Shown here in pieces: positions 9,547 to 17,786 of a DNA stretch of 64,000 nucleotides. Made by a program: the position numbers and the translations under genes. Below the pieces are notes generated by a model, which did not search any database, had not been told where the DNA came from, and worked only from the letters and a program-made list of their open reading frames with translations. This stretch comes from DASUBN01 sp964584665. GTDB taxonomy: Bacteria > Pseudomonadota > Gammaproteobacteria > Natronospirales > REEB76. Location: NCBI GenBank assembly GCA_964584665.1, contig CAZPAO010000003.1, positions 1 to 64,000 of the forward strand, written 5' to 3'. Each line of letters begins with the position of its first letter. The first letter of the stretch is position 1.

Positions 9547-10125
9547 ATGAAGCTTGATTCCAAAGGCTTTTTCACCCGTCTCCCACTGCTGGCCCTGGGC
9601 ACCCTGGCCCTTCTCCTGGCCGCCTGCTCTCCGCGCGTGTATGTGGAACAGGATGACAGCGCCGCCCTCCAGGGATACCACAGCTTCGCCTGGGTGAGCC
9701 CGCCCCCGGGCCCGGTCCGGGATCCCATCCTGGACAGCCAGATCCTGGAGTCCAGGGTGCACAAGGCCGTGGCCGCGGACCTCGCGAGCCGCGGCTTCCA
9801 GGAAGTGGCGGCGGATGCGAACCCCGACTTCATGGTGACCTACCACACCGCCGCCAAGCAGAAGATCGAGAGCAGCGGCGCCTCCTTCAGCTTCGGCATC
9901 GTGGACGCCTTCCCCCACGGCTTCGGCGCGGTGGGCTTCCCCGTGGGTCCGGACGTGGAATCGCGCGACGAGGGCACGCTCATGCTCGACGTCATCGACG
10001 GCAAGAGCAAGCGACTCGCCTGGCGTGGCTGGACCACGGGCCTGCTCAACCAGGACAACTACAGCGACAAGTCCGTGAACGACGCGGTCCAGAACATCCT
10101 CGCCAAGTTCCCCGCCAGCCATTGA
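9547..10125 (+). CDS. DUF4136 lipoprotein
   Basis: A 192-residue predicted lipoprotein. A hydrophobic leader ends in LLAAC, with Cys27 as the lipidated residue, so the mature part should be membrane-anchored in the periplasm. The body matches the DUF4136 pattern: YHSFAWV near the start, a conserved central region ending in FMVTYH, and a C-terminal stretch with LMLDVIDGKSKRLAWRGW. The function of the family is unknown. A TATACT hexamer at 9471-9476 in the divergent intergenic region may be its -10 box. dinB follows 14 bases downstream, so transcription may continue into it. Confidence 0.85.
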   Translation: MKLDSKGFFTRLPLLALGTLALLLAACSPRVYVEQDDSAALQGYHSFAWVSPPPGPVRDPILDSQILESRVHKAVAADLASRGFQEVAADANPDFMVTYHTAAKQKIESSGASFSFGIVDAFPHGFGAVGFPVGPDVESRDEGTLMLDVIDGKSKRLAWRGWTTGLLNQDNYSDKSVNDAVQNILAKFPASH

Positions 10126-10139
10126 GCTGACGCCGCGCC

Positions 10140-11306
10140 ATGTCCCTGCCGGCGCGGCTCATCGCCCATGTGGACATGGATGCGTTCTACGCATCCGTGG
10201 AACAACTCGATAACCCGGAGTTGAAGGGCAAGCCCGTCATCGTCGGCGGCATCGGCAACCGAGGCGTGGTGAGCGCCGCGAGCTACGAGGCCCGCGTGTT
10301 CGGCGTGCGCTCGGCCATGCCCATGTACGAGGCGCGGCGACGCTGCCCCCAGGGCGTCTACATCCAGGTGCGCATGTCCCGCTACAAGGAGATGTCGGAA
10401 CGGGTGTTCCAGGTGTTCGGCGACTTCACGCCCACCATCCAGGGCCTGTCCCTGGACGAAGCCTTCCTGGATCTCACCGGCGCCATCGGCAGCGAAGACC
10501 CGCTGGCCTTGGGGAGGCGCATCAAGCAGACGATCCGCACGGCCACGGGCTTGACCGCTTCGGTGGGGCTCGCACCCAACAAGCTCGTGGCCAAGATCGT
10601 CTCCCAGCAGTGCAAGCCGGACGGCCTGCAGCTCGTCAAAGCGGAAGAGGTGCAGGCCACGCTCGACCCCCTTCCGGTCACCGCCATGTGGGGCATCGGC
10701 CCGCGCTCCGGCGACTCCCTGGCGAAGGCCGGCATCATGACCATCCAGGACTTGAGGCTCGCGCCGGAAGCGAAGCTGAAGGCGCTGTTCGGCAACCAGG
10801 CGCTGCATTTCCGTGCGCTCTCGGAAGGCCGCGACGAACGAGCCGTCGACGGCAGCGGCGGCGAACGCTCCGTGAGCCAGGAAACCACCTTCGAACGGGA
10901 CCTCACGGACATGGGCGACCTCGACCCCATCCTGCGCACGCTCACCGAAGACCTCTGCCGCATCCTGCGCAAGAACGACCTGAAGCCCCACACCCTGGTA
11001 CTGAAGCTGCGCGAGGCGGATTTCACCCGTCATACCCGCCAGCGTCGCTTCACGCCGCCGGACGCGAGCTATGGCGCTCTCTACCCCATCGCCCGTGCCC
11101 TGCTCTCCCGCTGGCTGGAAGAGCACCTGCACCGGCCGCTCAGGCTGCTGGGCGTGGGCGCCCGGGACTTCGCGGAAGCCGGCCAATTTGACCTATTCGA
11201 CGAGGGGCGTGCGCGGCGCGAGCGGCTGGAGGCCGCCTCCGACGCGGTACGGGAGAAGTTCGGCGACGGCAGCCTGAAGCGCGGCATGCCGGGCGAGGAC
11301 GGTTGA
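10140..11306 (+). CDS. dinB: DNA polymerase IV (Y family)
   Basis: A 388-residue Y-family polymerase for translesion synthesis. Catalytic acidic residues are in HVDMDAFYASVE at the N-terminus and LSLDEAFLD near residue 105; the TASVGLAPNKLVAKI and helix-hairpin-helix (MWGIGPRSG) segments follow, then a little-finger domain. It ends at about residue 388 with no recognisable C-terminal beta-clamp peptide, although QFDLFDEGR near residue 350 resembles a clamp-binding QxxLF motif. No clear LexA box was seen before it. The ATG gives the usual family N-terminus. Confidence 0.95.
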   Translation: MSLPARLIAHVDMDAFYASVEQLDNPELKGKPVIVGGIGNRGVVSAASYEARVFGVRSAMPMYEARRRCPQGVYIQVRMSRYKEMSERVFQVFGDFTPTIQGLSLDEAFLDLTGAIGSEDPLALGRRIKQTIRTATGLTASVGLAPNKLVAKIVSQQCKPDGLQLVKAEEVQATLDPLPVTAMWGIGPRSGDSLAKAGIMTIQDLRLAPEAKLKALFGNQALHFRALSEGRDERAVDGSGGERSVSQETTFERDLTDMGDLDPILRTLTEDLCRILRKNDLKPHTLVLKLREADFTRHTRQRRFTPPDASYGALYPIARALLSRWLEEHLHRPLRLLGVGARDFAEAGQFDLFDEGRARRERLEAASDAVREKFGDGSLKRGMPGEDG

Positions 11307-11321
11307 GGCATCATGTAGCCC

Positions 11322-12914
11322 ATGTACGCCAGCTATTTCGGCCTCAGCGACAACCCGTTCGCCATAACGCCGGACCCGCGCTTCCTGTTCTTGTCGGCGC
11401 GGCACACCGAGGCGCTGGCGCACCTCTTGTATGGGGTGACCGAGAGCGGAGGCTTCATCCAACTCACGGGCGAGGTGGGCACCGGCAAGACCACCCTGGT
11501 GCGGACGCTGCTGGAGAAGCTGCCGGACAACGTGGACGCGGCGCTCATCATCAACCCGCGGGTCTCGGTGCTGGAGTTCCTGCGCAGCATCTGCCGGGAA
11601 CTCGGTCTCGACTGGAAGCAGAACCAGACACCCCAGGACCTCATCGACTCCCTTAACGCGCAGCTGCTGAAGGCCCATGAGAAGGGCCGGCGCGTGGTGC
11701 TCATCGTGGACGAGGCCCAGGGCCTCACCGCCGAAGTGCTGGAGCAGGTGCGCCTGCTCACCAACCTGGAGACCCGCGAGCAGAAGCTGCTGCAGATCAT
11801 CCTCGTCGGACAACCGGAACTCCGGGAACTCCTGGCGCGGACGGAACTAAGGCAGCTGGCACAACGCATCACCGGGCGCTATCACCTGACGCCCCTGTCG
11901 GGATCCGAATCCCGTGCCTACGTGAACCACAGGCTCACGGTCTCCGGCGCCATGTCGCCCATCTTCACCACCTCCGCCGTACGCGCACTGCAGCGCGTCA
12001 CCGGCGGCATCCCACGGCTCATCAACATCATCTGCGACCGGGCCCTGCTCGGCGCCTACACCCACGAGCTGCGTCAGGTAGACGCCGCCCTGGTGCGGCG
12101 CGCCGCGCGGGAAGTGCTGGGCGAATCGCCCCGCTCACGCGTCCCCTGGCAACGCACGGCGCTCGCTGCCGGCGTGGTGGCGACGCTGATCGTGGCCGGC
12201 GTGGTGAGCGGCGTCTTCTGGAGTCCGGCCATGCCTGGCGGCAGCGTGGCGCCGGCTGCGGAAGCGGCCGCAGTGACCCCCAAGCCCGACGCACCCAACC
12301 TCGCAGGGTGGCTGGCAGATCCTAGCCACCCCAGCGACACGGACGCTGCCTTCGGCACGCTCTTCTCCCTGTGGGGCCCGGCTTACGCGCCCGGCGGCAG
12401 CGGCAGCGCCTGCCGCGAAGCGACGGACGCGGGGCTGCGCTGTCTATATAGACGCGGCACCTGGAACAACCTGCGCGGCTTCGACCTGCCGGCCATCGTC
12501 ACCCTGACGGACGCCCACGGCGCCGCCCACCAGCTCGTCATGACGCGCATCGACGACACCGGCGTGACCCTGCGTGCCGGCGGCGCCAGTGCGCGCTTCC
12601 CTTTGAGCGAAGTGGAACCCATGTGGTACGGCGAGTTCCTGATACTGTGGCGGCCCGACAGCCACGCGCCGGAACCGTTGGCCCCCGGCATGGTGGGGAC
12701 CGGCGTCGCCTGGCTGCGCAGCCAGCTCGCCGCACTGCAGCACACCGATGACTCCGGCAGCACCAGCTACGATGCGGCTTTGAGCGCCGCGGTGCGGCGC
12801 TTCCAGACGGAACAGCACATGAAGGCCGACGGCATCGCGGGTGAGGAGACGCTGGTGCGCCTGTCCTCGGTGCTGGATGCGCCCGGCACGCCCGTGCTGA
12901 GCGGAGGCGGCTGA
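11322..12914 (+). CDS. gspA: GspA/ExeA-type AAA ATPase with peptidoglycan-binding domain
   Basis: A 530-residue ExeA/GspA-like protein, which in other gammaproteobacteria helps place the type II secretin through the peptidoglycan. The start YFGLSDNPFAITPDPRFLFLS is typical. Walker A is GEVGTGKTT (about 49-57) and Walker B is VVLIVDEAQ. One membrane helix lies at about 280-300, so the C-terminus is periplasmic. A C39-peptidase-like region without an obvious catalytic set precedes a C-terminal PG_binding_1 domain (about 455-515). gspB overlaps its stop by one base. The core gsp operon is not in the window. Confidence 0.9.
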   Translation: MYASYFGLSDNPFAITPDPRFLFLSARHTEALAHLLYGVTESGGFIQLTGEVGTGKTTLVRTLLEKLPDNVDAALIINPRVSVLEFLRSICRELGLDWKQNQTPQDLIDSLNAQLLKAHEKGRRVVLIVDEAQGLTAEVLEQVRLLTNLETREQKLLQIILVGQPELRELLARTELRQLAQRITGRYHLTPLSGSESRAYVNHRLTVSGAMSPIFTTSAVRALQRVTGGIPRLINIICDRALLGAYTHELRQVDAALVRRAAREVLGESPRSRVPWQRTALAAGVVATLIVAGVVSGVFWSPAMPGGSVAPAAEAAAVTPKPDAPNLAGWLADPSHPSDTDAAFGTLFSLWGPAYAPGGSGSACREATDAGLRCLYRRGTWNNLRGFDLPAIVTLTDAHGAAHQLVMTRIDDTGVTLRAGGASARFPLSEVEPMWYGEFLILWRPDSHAPEPLAPGMVGTGVAWLRSQLAALQHTDDSGSTSYDAALSAAVRRFQTEQHMKADGIAGEETLVRLSSVLDAPGTPVLSGGG

Positions 12915-13528
12915 TGTCACTCATCCTCGACGCACTGCGCAAATCCGAGCGCACCCGTCAACAAACTCTGACAGGGCAGTTAGGTGCGGGTGAGACGCCG
13001 GTGGGCGTGAGCCGTCTGCCGGTGCCCTGGATACCCCTGTTCGGGGCACTGCTGGCGGTGAACGGGGTGCTCCTGTTCTTCTTCTGGCCCCGCGCCGAGC
13101 GCCCCGCGCCGGCGCCCGCTCCCGTGGTCGCGCCCGCCGCCTACCATCCGGACGTGCGTCCGCTCTCGGAAGAGGCCACCGACGGCGGCGTGCCGGTCCC
13201 GGCACCTTCGCCCGCTTCGCGCTTCGTGCCACCGGGCAACCCCTCCCTCGCGGCGCCGGTGGCGGCACCCGTGGCGCGCGCCTACGGCAACCAACCCGCT
13301 GTGCAGAGCCTCGACGAACTCGCGCCGGACGTGCGCCAGGGGCTGCCGGTGCTGCATCTCGACGTGCACGCCTACAACAAGGATCCGGCCGAGCGCTTCG
13401 TGGTCATCAACCTGCAGCGCTATCACGTGGGGGACCAGCTGGCCGAAGGGCCGAAGCTGGTGGACATCCTGCCCCAGGGCGCGGTGCTGGAGTTCCACGG
13501 CGTCACCTTCCTCCTGCCCGCTTCCTGA
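12914..13528 (+). CDS. gspB: GspB-type general secretion pathway protein
   Basis: A 204-residue bitopic protein. It opens with MSLILDALRKSERTRQ, the conserved cytoplasmic motif of GspB/ExeB, then one membrane helix (about 35-54), a Pro/Ala-rich periplasmic linker, and a C-terminal T2SSB domain with LHLDVHAYNKDPAERFV and YHVGDQL. GspB partners GspA in secretin assembly. The start codon shares its A with the last base of gspA, which is strong evidence of translational coupling. Confidence 0.9.
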   Translation: MSLILDALRKSERTRQQTLTGQLGAGETPVGVSRLPVPWIPLFGALLAVNGVLLFFFWPRAERPAPAPAPVVAPAAYHPDVRPLSEEATDGGVPVPAPSPASRFVPPGNPSLAAPVAAPVARAYGNQPAVQSLDELAPDVRQGLPVLHLDVHAYNKDPAERFVVINLQRYHVGDQLAEGPKLVDILPQGAVLEFHGVTFLLPAS

Positions 13529-13609
13529 CATGCCGGCCGCCTGAGGCCTCGCGCGCGTCGGGCTCCATATAGAGATACGGATCCAAACCACAGGAAAAAG
13601 GGACTCACC

Positions 13610-15220
13610 ATGCGCCTAGCCCTCGCCTTGCTCTTCGCCCTGCCGTTGCTGGCCTCCGCCACGGAACCGGTTTCCTTCAGTGAAGCCAAGCTGCGTGCCA
13701 GCATCCAGACCCTGTCCTCCGATGCCTTCGGCGGTCGCGCCCCCGGCAGCGCGGGTGAGAAGCTGACCCTCGACTACCTAACGGGCAAGTTCAAGGAGTA
13801 CGGCCTCGCGCCCGGCAACGGCAAGTCCTACCTCCAGGAGGTGCCCATGAAGCAGATAACCGCCGACCCCAGGACCGAACTGGTGATAGGCGGCGCCGGT
13901 GCTCCGTTGAAGTTCGCCTACGGCGATGACATGGTGGTGAGTTCGCCGCGCACCGACGCGACGGTGACCCTGAAGAAGAGCCAATTGGTGTTCGTGGGCT
14001 ACGGTATCGTCGCACCGGAATACAACTGGAACGACTACGCGGGCGTGGATGTGAAGGGCAAGACCGTGGTGGTGCTGGTGAACGATCCTGGTCACGCGCA
14101 TGACGACCTCTTCACCGGCCGGACCATGACCTACTACGGCCGCTGGACCTACAAGTACGAGGAAGCCGCGCGTCAGGGCGCCGCCGGCATCCTGCTGGTG
14201 CACGACGACGACATGGCCGGTTATCCCTGGGAAGTGGTGCGCGGCAGCTGGACCGGGCCGCTGGAAGAGCTGCCGCCCGGCAAGGGGCATCAGCTCTCCA
14301 TGCAGGGCTGGGTCTCCCGCACCACGGCCCGCAAGATCTTCGACGCCGCCGGTATGCAGCTGAGCGACGTGCTGCCGAACGCGGCGCGGCCCGGCTTCAA
14401 GGCCATCCCCATGCGCGTCGATGCCAGCATCACGCTGCACGACAAGGTGAAGGACATCGTCTCCCACAACGTGGTGGCCCTCGTCAAAGGCAGCACGAAC
14501 CTGGCGGACGTGGTGGTCTACTCCGCCCACTGGGACCACCTCGGCACCCGCACCGGCGAAGACGGCAAGACCGAGATCTTCCACGGCGCCATCGACAACG
14601 GCTCCGGCACCGCGGGGCTACTGGAGATCGCGCGGGTGATGGCGGCGAGCCATCCGCAGCGCAGCGTGCTGTTCGTCGCCACCACTTCCGAGGAGCAGGG
14701 CCTCCTGGGCGCCGCCTACTACGCCGCGCACCCGCTGTTCCCGCTCAAGGACACGGTGGCGGACCTCAACATGGACGTGCTGGATACCTTCGGCACCACC
14801 CATGACGTGACGGTGCGCGGGCACTTCATGTCCGGCGTGGACGACGTCTTCGTGGCGCAGGCGAAGCAGCTCGGTCTCGCGGTGGAGGAGGACTCGCAGC
14901 CGGAGAAAGGCATGTACTTCCGCGCCGACCACTTCGAGTTCGCCAAGGCCGGCGTGCCGGCCATGAGCATCGCCCTCGGCACAGACTATGTGGGGCATCC
15001 CGCCGGCTGGGGTCTGGAGCAGCAACGCGGTTACACCGCCCAGCGCTACCACAAGCCCGCCGACGTCTATGACCCGGGCTGGGACCTCTCCGGCATGCTG
15101 CAGCAGCTGCAACTCATGTACGCCACCGGAATCGCCCTGGCGGATAGCCCAGACTGGCCGGCCTGGAAACCCGGCACGCCTTTCAGTGCCAAGCGCGAGG
15201 CGACGAGACCCTCCAAATAG
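13610..15220 (+). CDS. Secreted M28 family metallopeptidase with PA domain
   Basis: A 536-residue exported zinc aminopeptidase. A signal peptide (about 1-18) leads into a lid/PA-type insertion domain (about 110-260) and the M28 catalytic domain. Candidate metal and catalytic residues are in SAHWDHLG, AIDNGSGTAG, TTSEEQGLLG and LNMDVLD, with a late His in VGHPAGWG, so the enzyme looks complete. It should act in the periplasm or outside the cell on peptides; specificity is not visible. A second M28 protein lies at 25240-26646. Confidence 0.9.
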   Translation: MRLALALLFALPLLASATEPVSFSEAKLRASIQTLSSDAFGGRAPGSAGEKLTLDYLTGKFKEYGLAPGNGKSYLQEVPMKQITADPRTELVIGGAGAPLKFAYGDDMVVSSPRTDATVTLKKSQLVFVGYGIVAPEYNWNDYAGVDVKGKTVVVLVNDPGHAHDDLFTGRTMTYYGRWTYKYEEAARQGAAGILLVHDDDMAGYPWEVVRGSWTGPLEELPPGKGHQLSMQGWVSRTTARKIFDAAGMQLSDVLPNAARPGFKAIPMRVDASITLHDKVKDIVSHNVVALVKGSTNLADVVVYSAHWDHLGTRTGEDGKTEIFHGAIDNGSGTAGLLEIARVMAASHPQRSVLFVATTSEEQGLLGAAYYAAHPLFPLKDTVADLNMDVLDTFGTTHDVTVRGHFMSGVDDVFVAQAKQLGLAVEEDSQPEKGMYFRADHFEFAKAGVPAMSIALGTDYVGHPAGWGLEQQRGYTAQRYHKPADVYDPGWDLSGMLQQLQLMYATGIALADSPDWPAWKPGTPFSAKREATRPSK

Positions 15221-15247
15221 CCCGAAAACTGCTGGAAGACCCGCTAT

Positions 15248-15273
15248 GGGCGGGGGTTCTGCTACCCCCGCCC
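15248..15273 (+). terminator. GC-rich hairpin after the M28 gene
   Basis: A perfect 10-bp stem, GGGCGGGGGT with ACCCCCGCCC, around the loop TCTGCT, 27 bases after the M28 stop and 44 bases before the next start. There is no T tract, so it is either a weak intrinsic terminator or a 3'-end stabilising hairpin. Confidence 0.5.
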
Positions 15274-15317
15274 CCCGGCCCTAGGTAGAATCCCCAGGGT
15301 CGGGGTCCCAACACAAC

Positions 15318-16598
15318 ATGCACATCCTCATCGTCGATCACTCCAAGGTCGTGCGCACCGTCTGGAACAAGATGGTCGCGGACCTGGGGCACCAGAGCCT
15401 CACCGTCTCCAGCGCCGAAGAAGCCATGGATGTGCTGCACGGACAGGAGGTGGAGTTCATCTGCGCCTCCCTCTCGCTGCCCGGCGCAGACGGCATCGCC
15501 CTCTGCCGTCAGGTGCGCGCGCTCACCAAGCATCACAAGACGCCCTTCATCCTGCTCACCTCCACCCAGGACAAGACCATGCGCCAGGAGGCCTTCGAGG
15601 CCGGCGTCACGGAGATCCAGGAGAAGATGGACAAGGAGCAGCTGGAGGCGCGCCTCAAGCAGTACTTGTCGGAGGAGCAGCAGGAACTCAGCGGCCGCGT
15701 GCTGTACATCGAGGACAGCATGGTGGCCGCGCACATCATGATCAAGATCCTGCGCCACATGAACCTCCAGGTGGACCACTTCCGCAGCGCCGACGAGGCG
15801 CTCGCCTCCTTCGAGAAGTACGACTACGACCTGATCGTGAGCGACATCCTGCTCGAGGGTGTGATGAGCGGCGTGGGCCTGGTCAACCGTGTGCGCAGCT
15901 ACCTCTCGGACAAGCGCCGGGTGCCGGTGCTGGCGCTTTCCGGCATGGACGAGACCTCGCGCCGCATCGAGCTCTTCCGCCTCGGCGTCAACGACTACAT
16001 CGCGAAGCCGCCGGTGGAGGAGGAAGTGCGCGCGCGCGTGCGCAACCTCATCTTCAGCAAGCAACTGTTCGACCGGGTGCAGGCGCAATCGCGCCAGCTC
16101 TACCAGCTCGCCATGCAGGACCAGCTCACGGACCTCTACAACCGCACCGGCCTGAACGAGTTCGCGCCCAAGTACTTCACCGAAGCCAACCAGTACGACA
16201 CGCCCTTGAGCCTGCTCATCATCGACCTGGACCACTTCAAGAACATCAACGACGGCCACGGCCACATCGTCGGCGATAAGGTGCTGGCCAAGGTGGGCGT
16301 GATGCTGAAGCAGGCCTGCCGCGAGGGTGACTTCGCGGCGCGGGTCGGCGGCGAGGAGTTCGTGCTGATCCTCGACCAGTGCACCGTAGAGGAAGCCGGG
16401 CGCCACGCGGAGAAGATCCGCAAGTACGTCGAGAAGCTGCGGCCGGACGGCATCGCCGTCACCACCAGCATCGGCGTCACCGCGCGCCCGCTGGGCAAGC
16501 AAGTGAGTTTTGACGACCTGTTCAAGGTCGCCGACCGTGCGGTGTACGAGGCCAAGAACCAGGGCCGCAACCGCGTGGTGACGATGCTCTACAGCTAG
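15318..16598 (+). CDS. Dual-receiver response regulator with GGDEF domain (PleD-like)
   Basis: A 426-residue REC-REC-GGDEF protein. The first receiver (1-117) keeps the fold but has Ser51 where the phosphoacceptor Asp should be and VDH in place of VDD, so it is probably not phosphorylated. The second receiver (126-240) has Asp176 in LIVSDILLEG and should be the switch. The GGDEF domain has GGEEF at 344-348, with REGD upstream fitting the RxxD inhibitory site. It is therefore a likely phosphorylation-controlled diguanylate cyclase. No cognate histidine kinase is adjacent. Confidence 0.92.
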   Translation: MHILIVDHSKVVRTVWNKMVADLGHQSLTVSSAEEAMDVLHGQEVEFICASLSLPGADGIALCRQVRALTKHHKTPFILLTSTQDKTMRQEAFEAGVTEIQEKMDKEQLEARLKQYLSEEQQELSGRVLYIEDSMVAAHIMIKILRHMNLQVDHFRSADEALASFEKYDYDLIVSDILLEGVMSGVGLVNRVRSYLSDKRRVPVLALSGMDETSRRIELFRLGVNDYIAKPPVEEEVRARVRNLIFSKQLFDRVQAQSRQLYQLAMQDQLTDLYNRTGLNEFAPKYFTEANQYDTPLSLLIIDLDHFKNINDGHGHIVGDKVLAKVGVMLKQACREGDFAARVGGEEFVLILDQCTVEEAGRHAEKIRKYVEKLRPDGIAVTTSIGVTARPLGKQVSFDDLFKVADRAVYEAKNQGRNRVVTMLYS

Positions 16599-16622
16599 AG
16601 GCTGGACCCATCAGGAGCCGTG

Positions 16623-17756
16623 ATGAAAGAACCCAAGACCCATTTCGAGACCACTTGCGTCCACGCCGGCCGCGGCATCGACCCCGCCAGCGGGGCGCTC
16701 TCGCCCCCCATCCAGCTCTCCACCACCTTCGAGCGCGGCGCCGACGGCAGCTATCCCTACGGCTACAACTACATCCGCGGCAGCAATCCCAACCGCGGCC
16801 AATTGGAGACCTGCCTCACCGCCCTCGAGGGCGGGGCCGGCGCGCTGGCCTTCGCCTCCGGCAGCGCCGCCGCCTCGGCGGTGTTCCAGTCCCTGAAACC
16901 CGGCGACCACGTGGTCTGCACCCGCGACGCCTACCACGGCATCCTGCGCATCCTGCGGGAGATCATGGTCCCCTGGCAGCTCAAGGTCACGTTCGTGGAC
17001 GCGAGCGACCTCGACGCGGTGCGCGCTGCGTTCACCCCGGCGACGCGCCTCATCTGGATCGAGAGCCCCTCCAACCCACTGCTCAAGATCACCGATATCG
17101 CCGCGGTGGCGGAGATCGCGCACGGCGCCGGGGCACGGGCGGTCTGCGACAGCACCTTCGCGACGCCGGTGCTGCAGAATCCGCTGGCCCTCGGCATGGA
17201 TCTCGTCATGCACAGCACCACCAAGTACATAGGCGGCCACAGCGACGTGATGGGCGGCGCGCTCATCGCGCGCGAGACGGGTCCCTGGCTGGACCGGCTG
17301 CGCTTCCTGCAGGGTTCCGGTGGCGCGGTGCCGTCACCCTTCGACTGCTGGATGCTGCTGCGCGGCACCGCCACGCTGGACGTGCGCGTGCGCGCGCAAT
17401 GCGAACGCGCCCTGGCACTCGCCCGCTGGCTCGCGGCACATCCCAAGGTGGAGAGCGTGTTCCACCCCGGCCTCGAGTCGCATCCGCAGCACGCGCTGGC
17501 CCGCAGCCAGATGCGCGGTTTCGGTGCCGTGCTATCCTTCTGCGTCCACGGCGGCGAAGCCGCTGCCGCTCGCGTCGCCGGCCGGGTGAAACTTTTCACC
17601 CGCGCCACCAGTCTAGGAGGGGTGGAGAGCCTGATCGAGCACCGTGCCTCGGTGGAGGGCCCTGAGAGCCTCACCCCCAAGAACCTGCTGCGGGTCTCGG
17701 CGGGGTTGGAACACCCCCAGGACCTCATCGCCGACCTCGACCAAGCTCTCTCCTGA
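16623..17756 (+). CDS. Cys/Met metabolism PLP-dependent enzyme
   Basis: A 378-residue (from the ATG) member of the cystathionine gamma-synthase/lyase family. The PLP lysine is Lys201 in HSTTKYIGGHSD, and the IESPSNPLLKITD and SLGGVESLIEHRA motifs are family hallmarks. It should catalyse a gamma- or beta-replacement or elimination in transsulfuration or methionine synthesis; sequence alone does not separate MetB, MetC, MetZ or MGL. The AGGAG at 16613-16617 sits five bases before this ATG, which favours it over the GTG three bases upstream. The S9 peptidase gene follows 30 bases later. Confidence 0.87.
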   Translation: MKEPKTHFETTCVHAGRGIDPASGALSPPIQLSTTFERGADGSYPYGYNYIRGSNPNRGQLETCLTALEGGAGALAFASGSAAASAVFQSLKPGDHVVCTRDAYHGILRILREIMVPWQLKVTFVDASDLDAVRAAFTPATRLIWIESPSNPLLKITDIAAVAEIAHGAGARAVCDSTFATPVLQNPLALGMDLVMHSTTKYIGGHSDVMGGALIARETGPWLDRLRFLQGSGGAVPSPFDCWMLLRGTATLDVRVRAQCERALALARWLAAHPKVESVFHPGLESHPQHALARSQMRGFGAVLSFCVHGGEAAAARVAGRVKLFTRATSLGGVESLIEHRASVEGPESLTPKNLLRVSAGLEHPQDLIADLDQALS

Positions 17757-17786
17757 AAGCCATCCATCTTCGATAAGGGAAACGCC

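Noticed and set aside
11160..11220. Canonical C-terminal clamp motif of Pol IV
   Set aside because: QFDLFDE near residue 350 looks like a clamp motif but is not at the extreme C-terminus, so it is only mentioned as possible.
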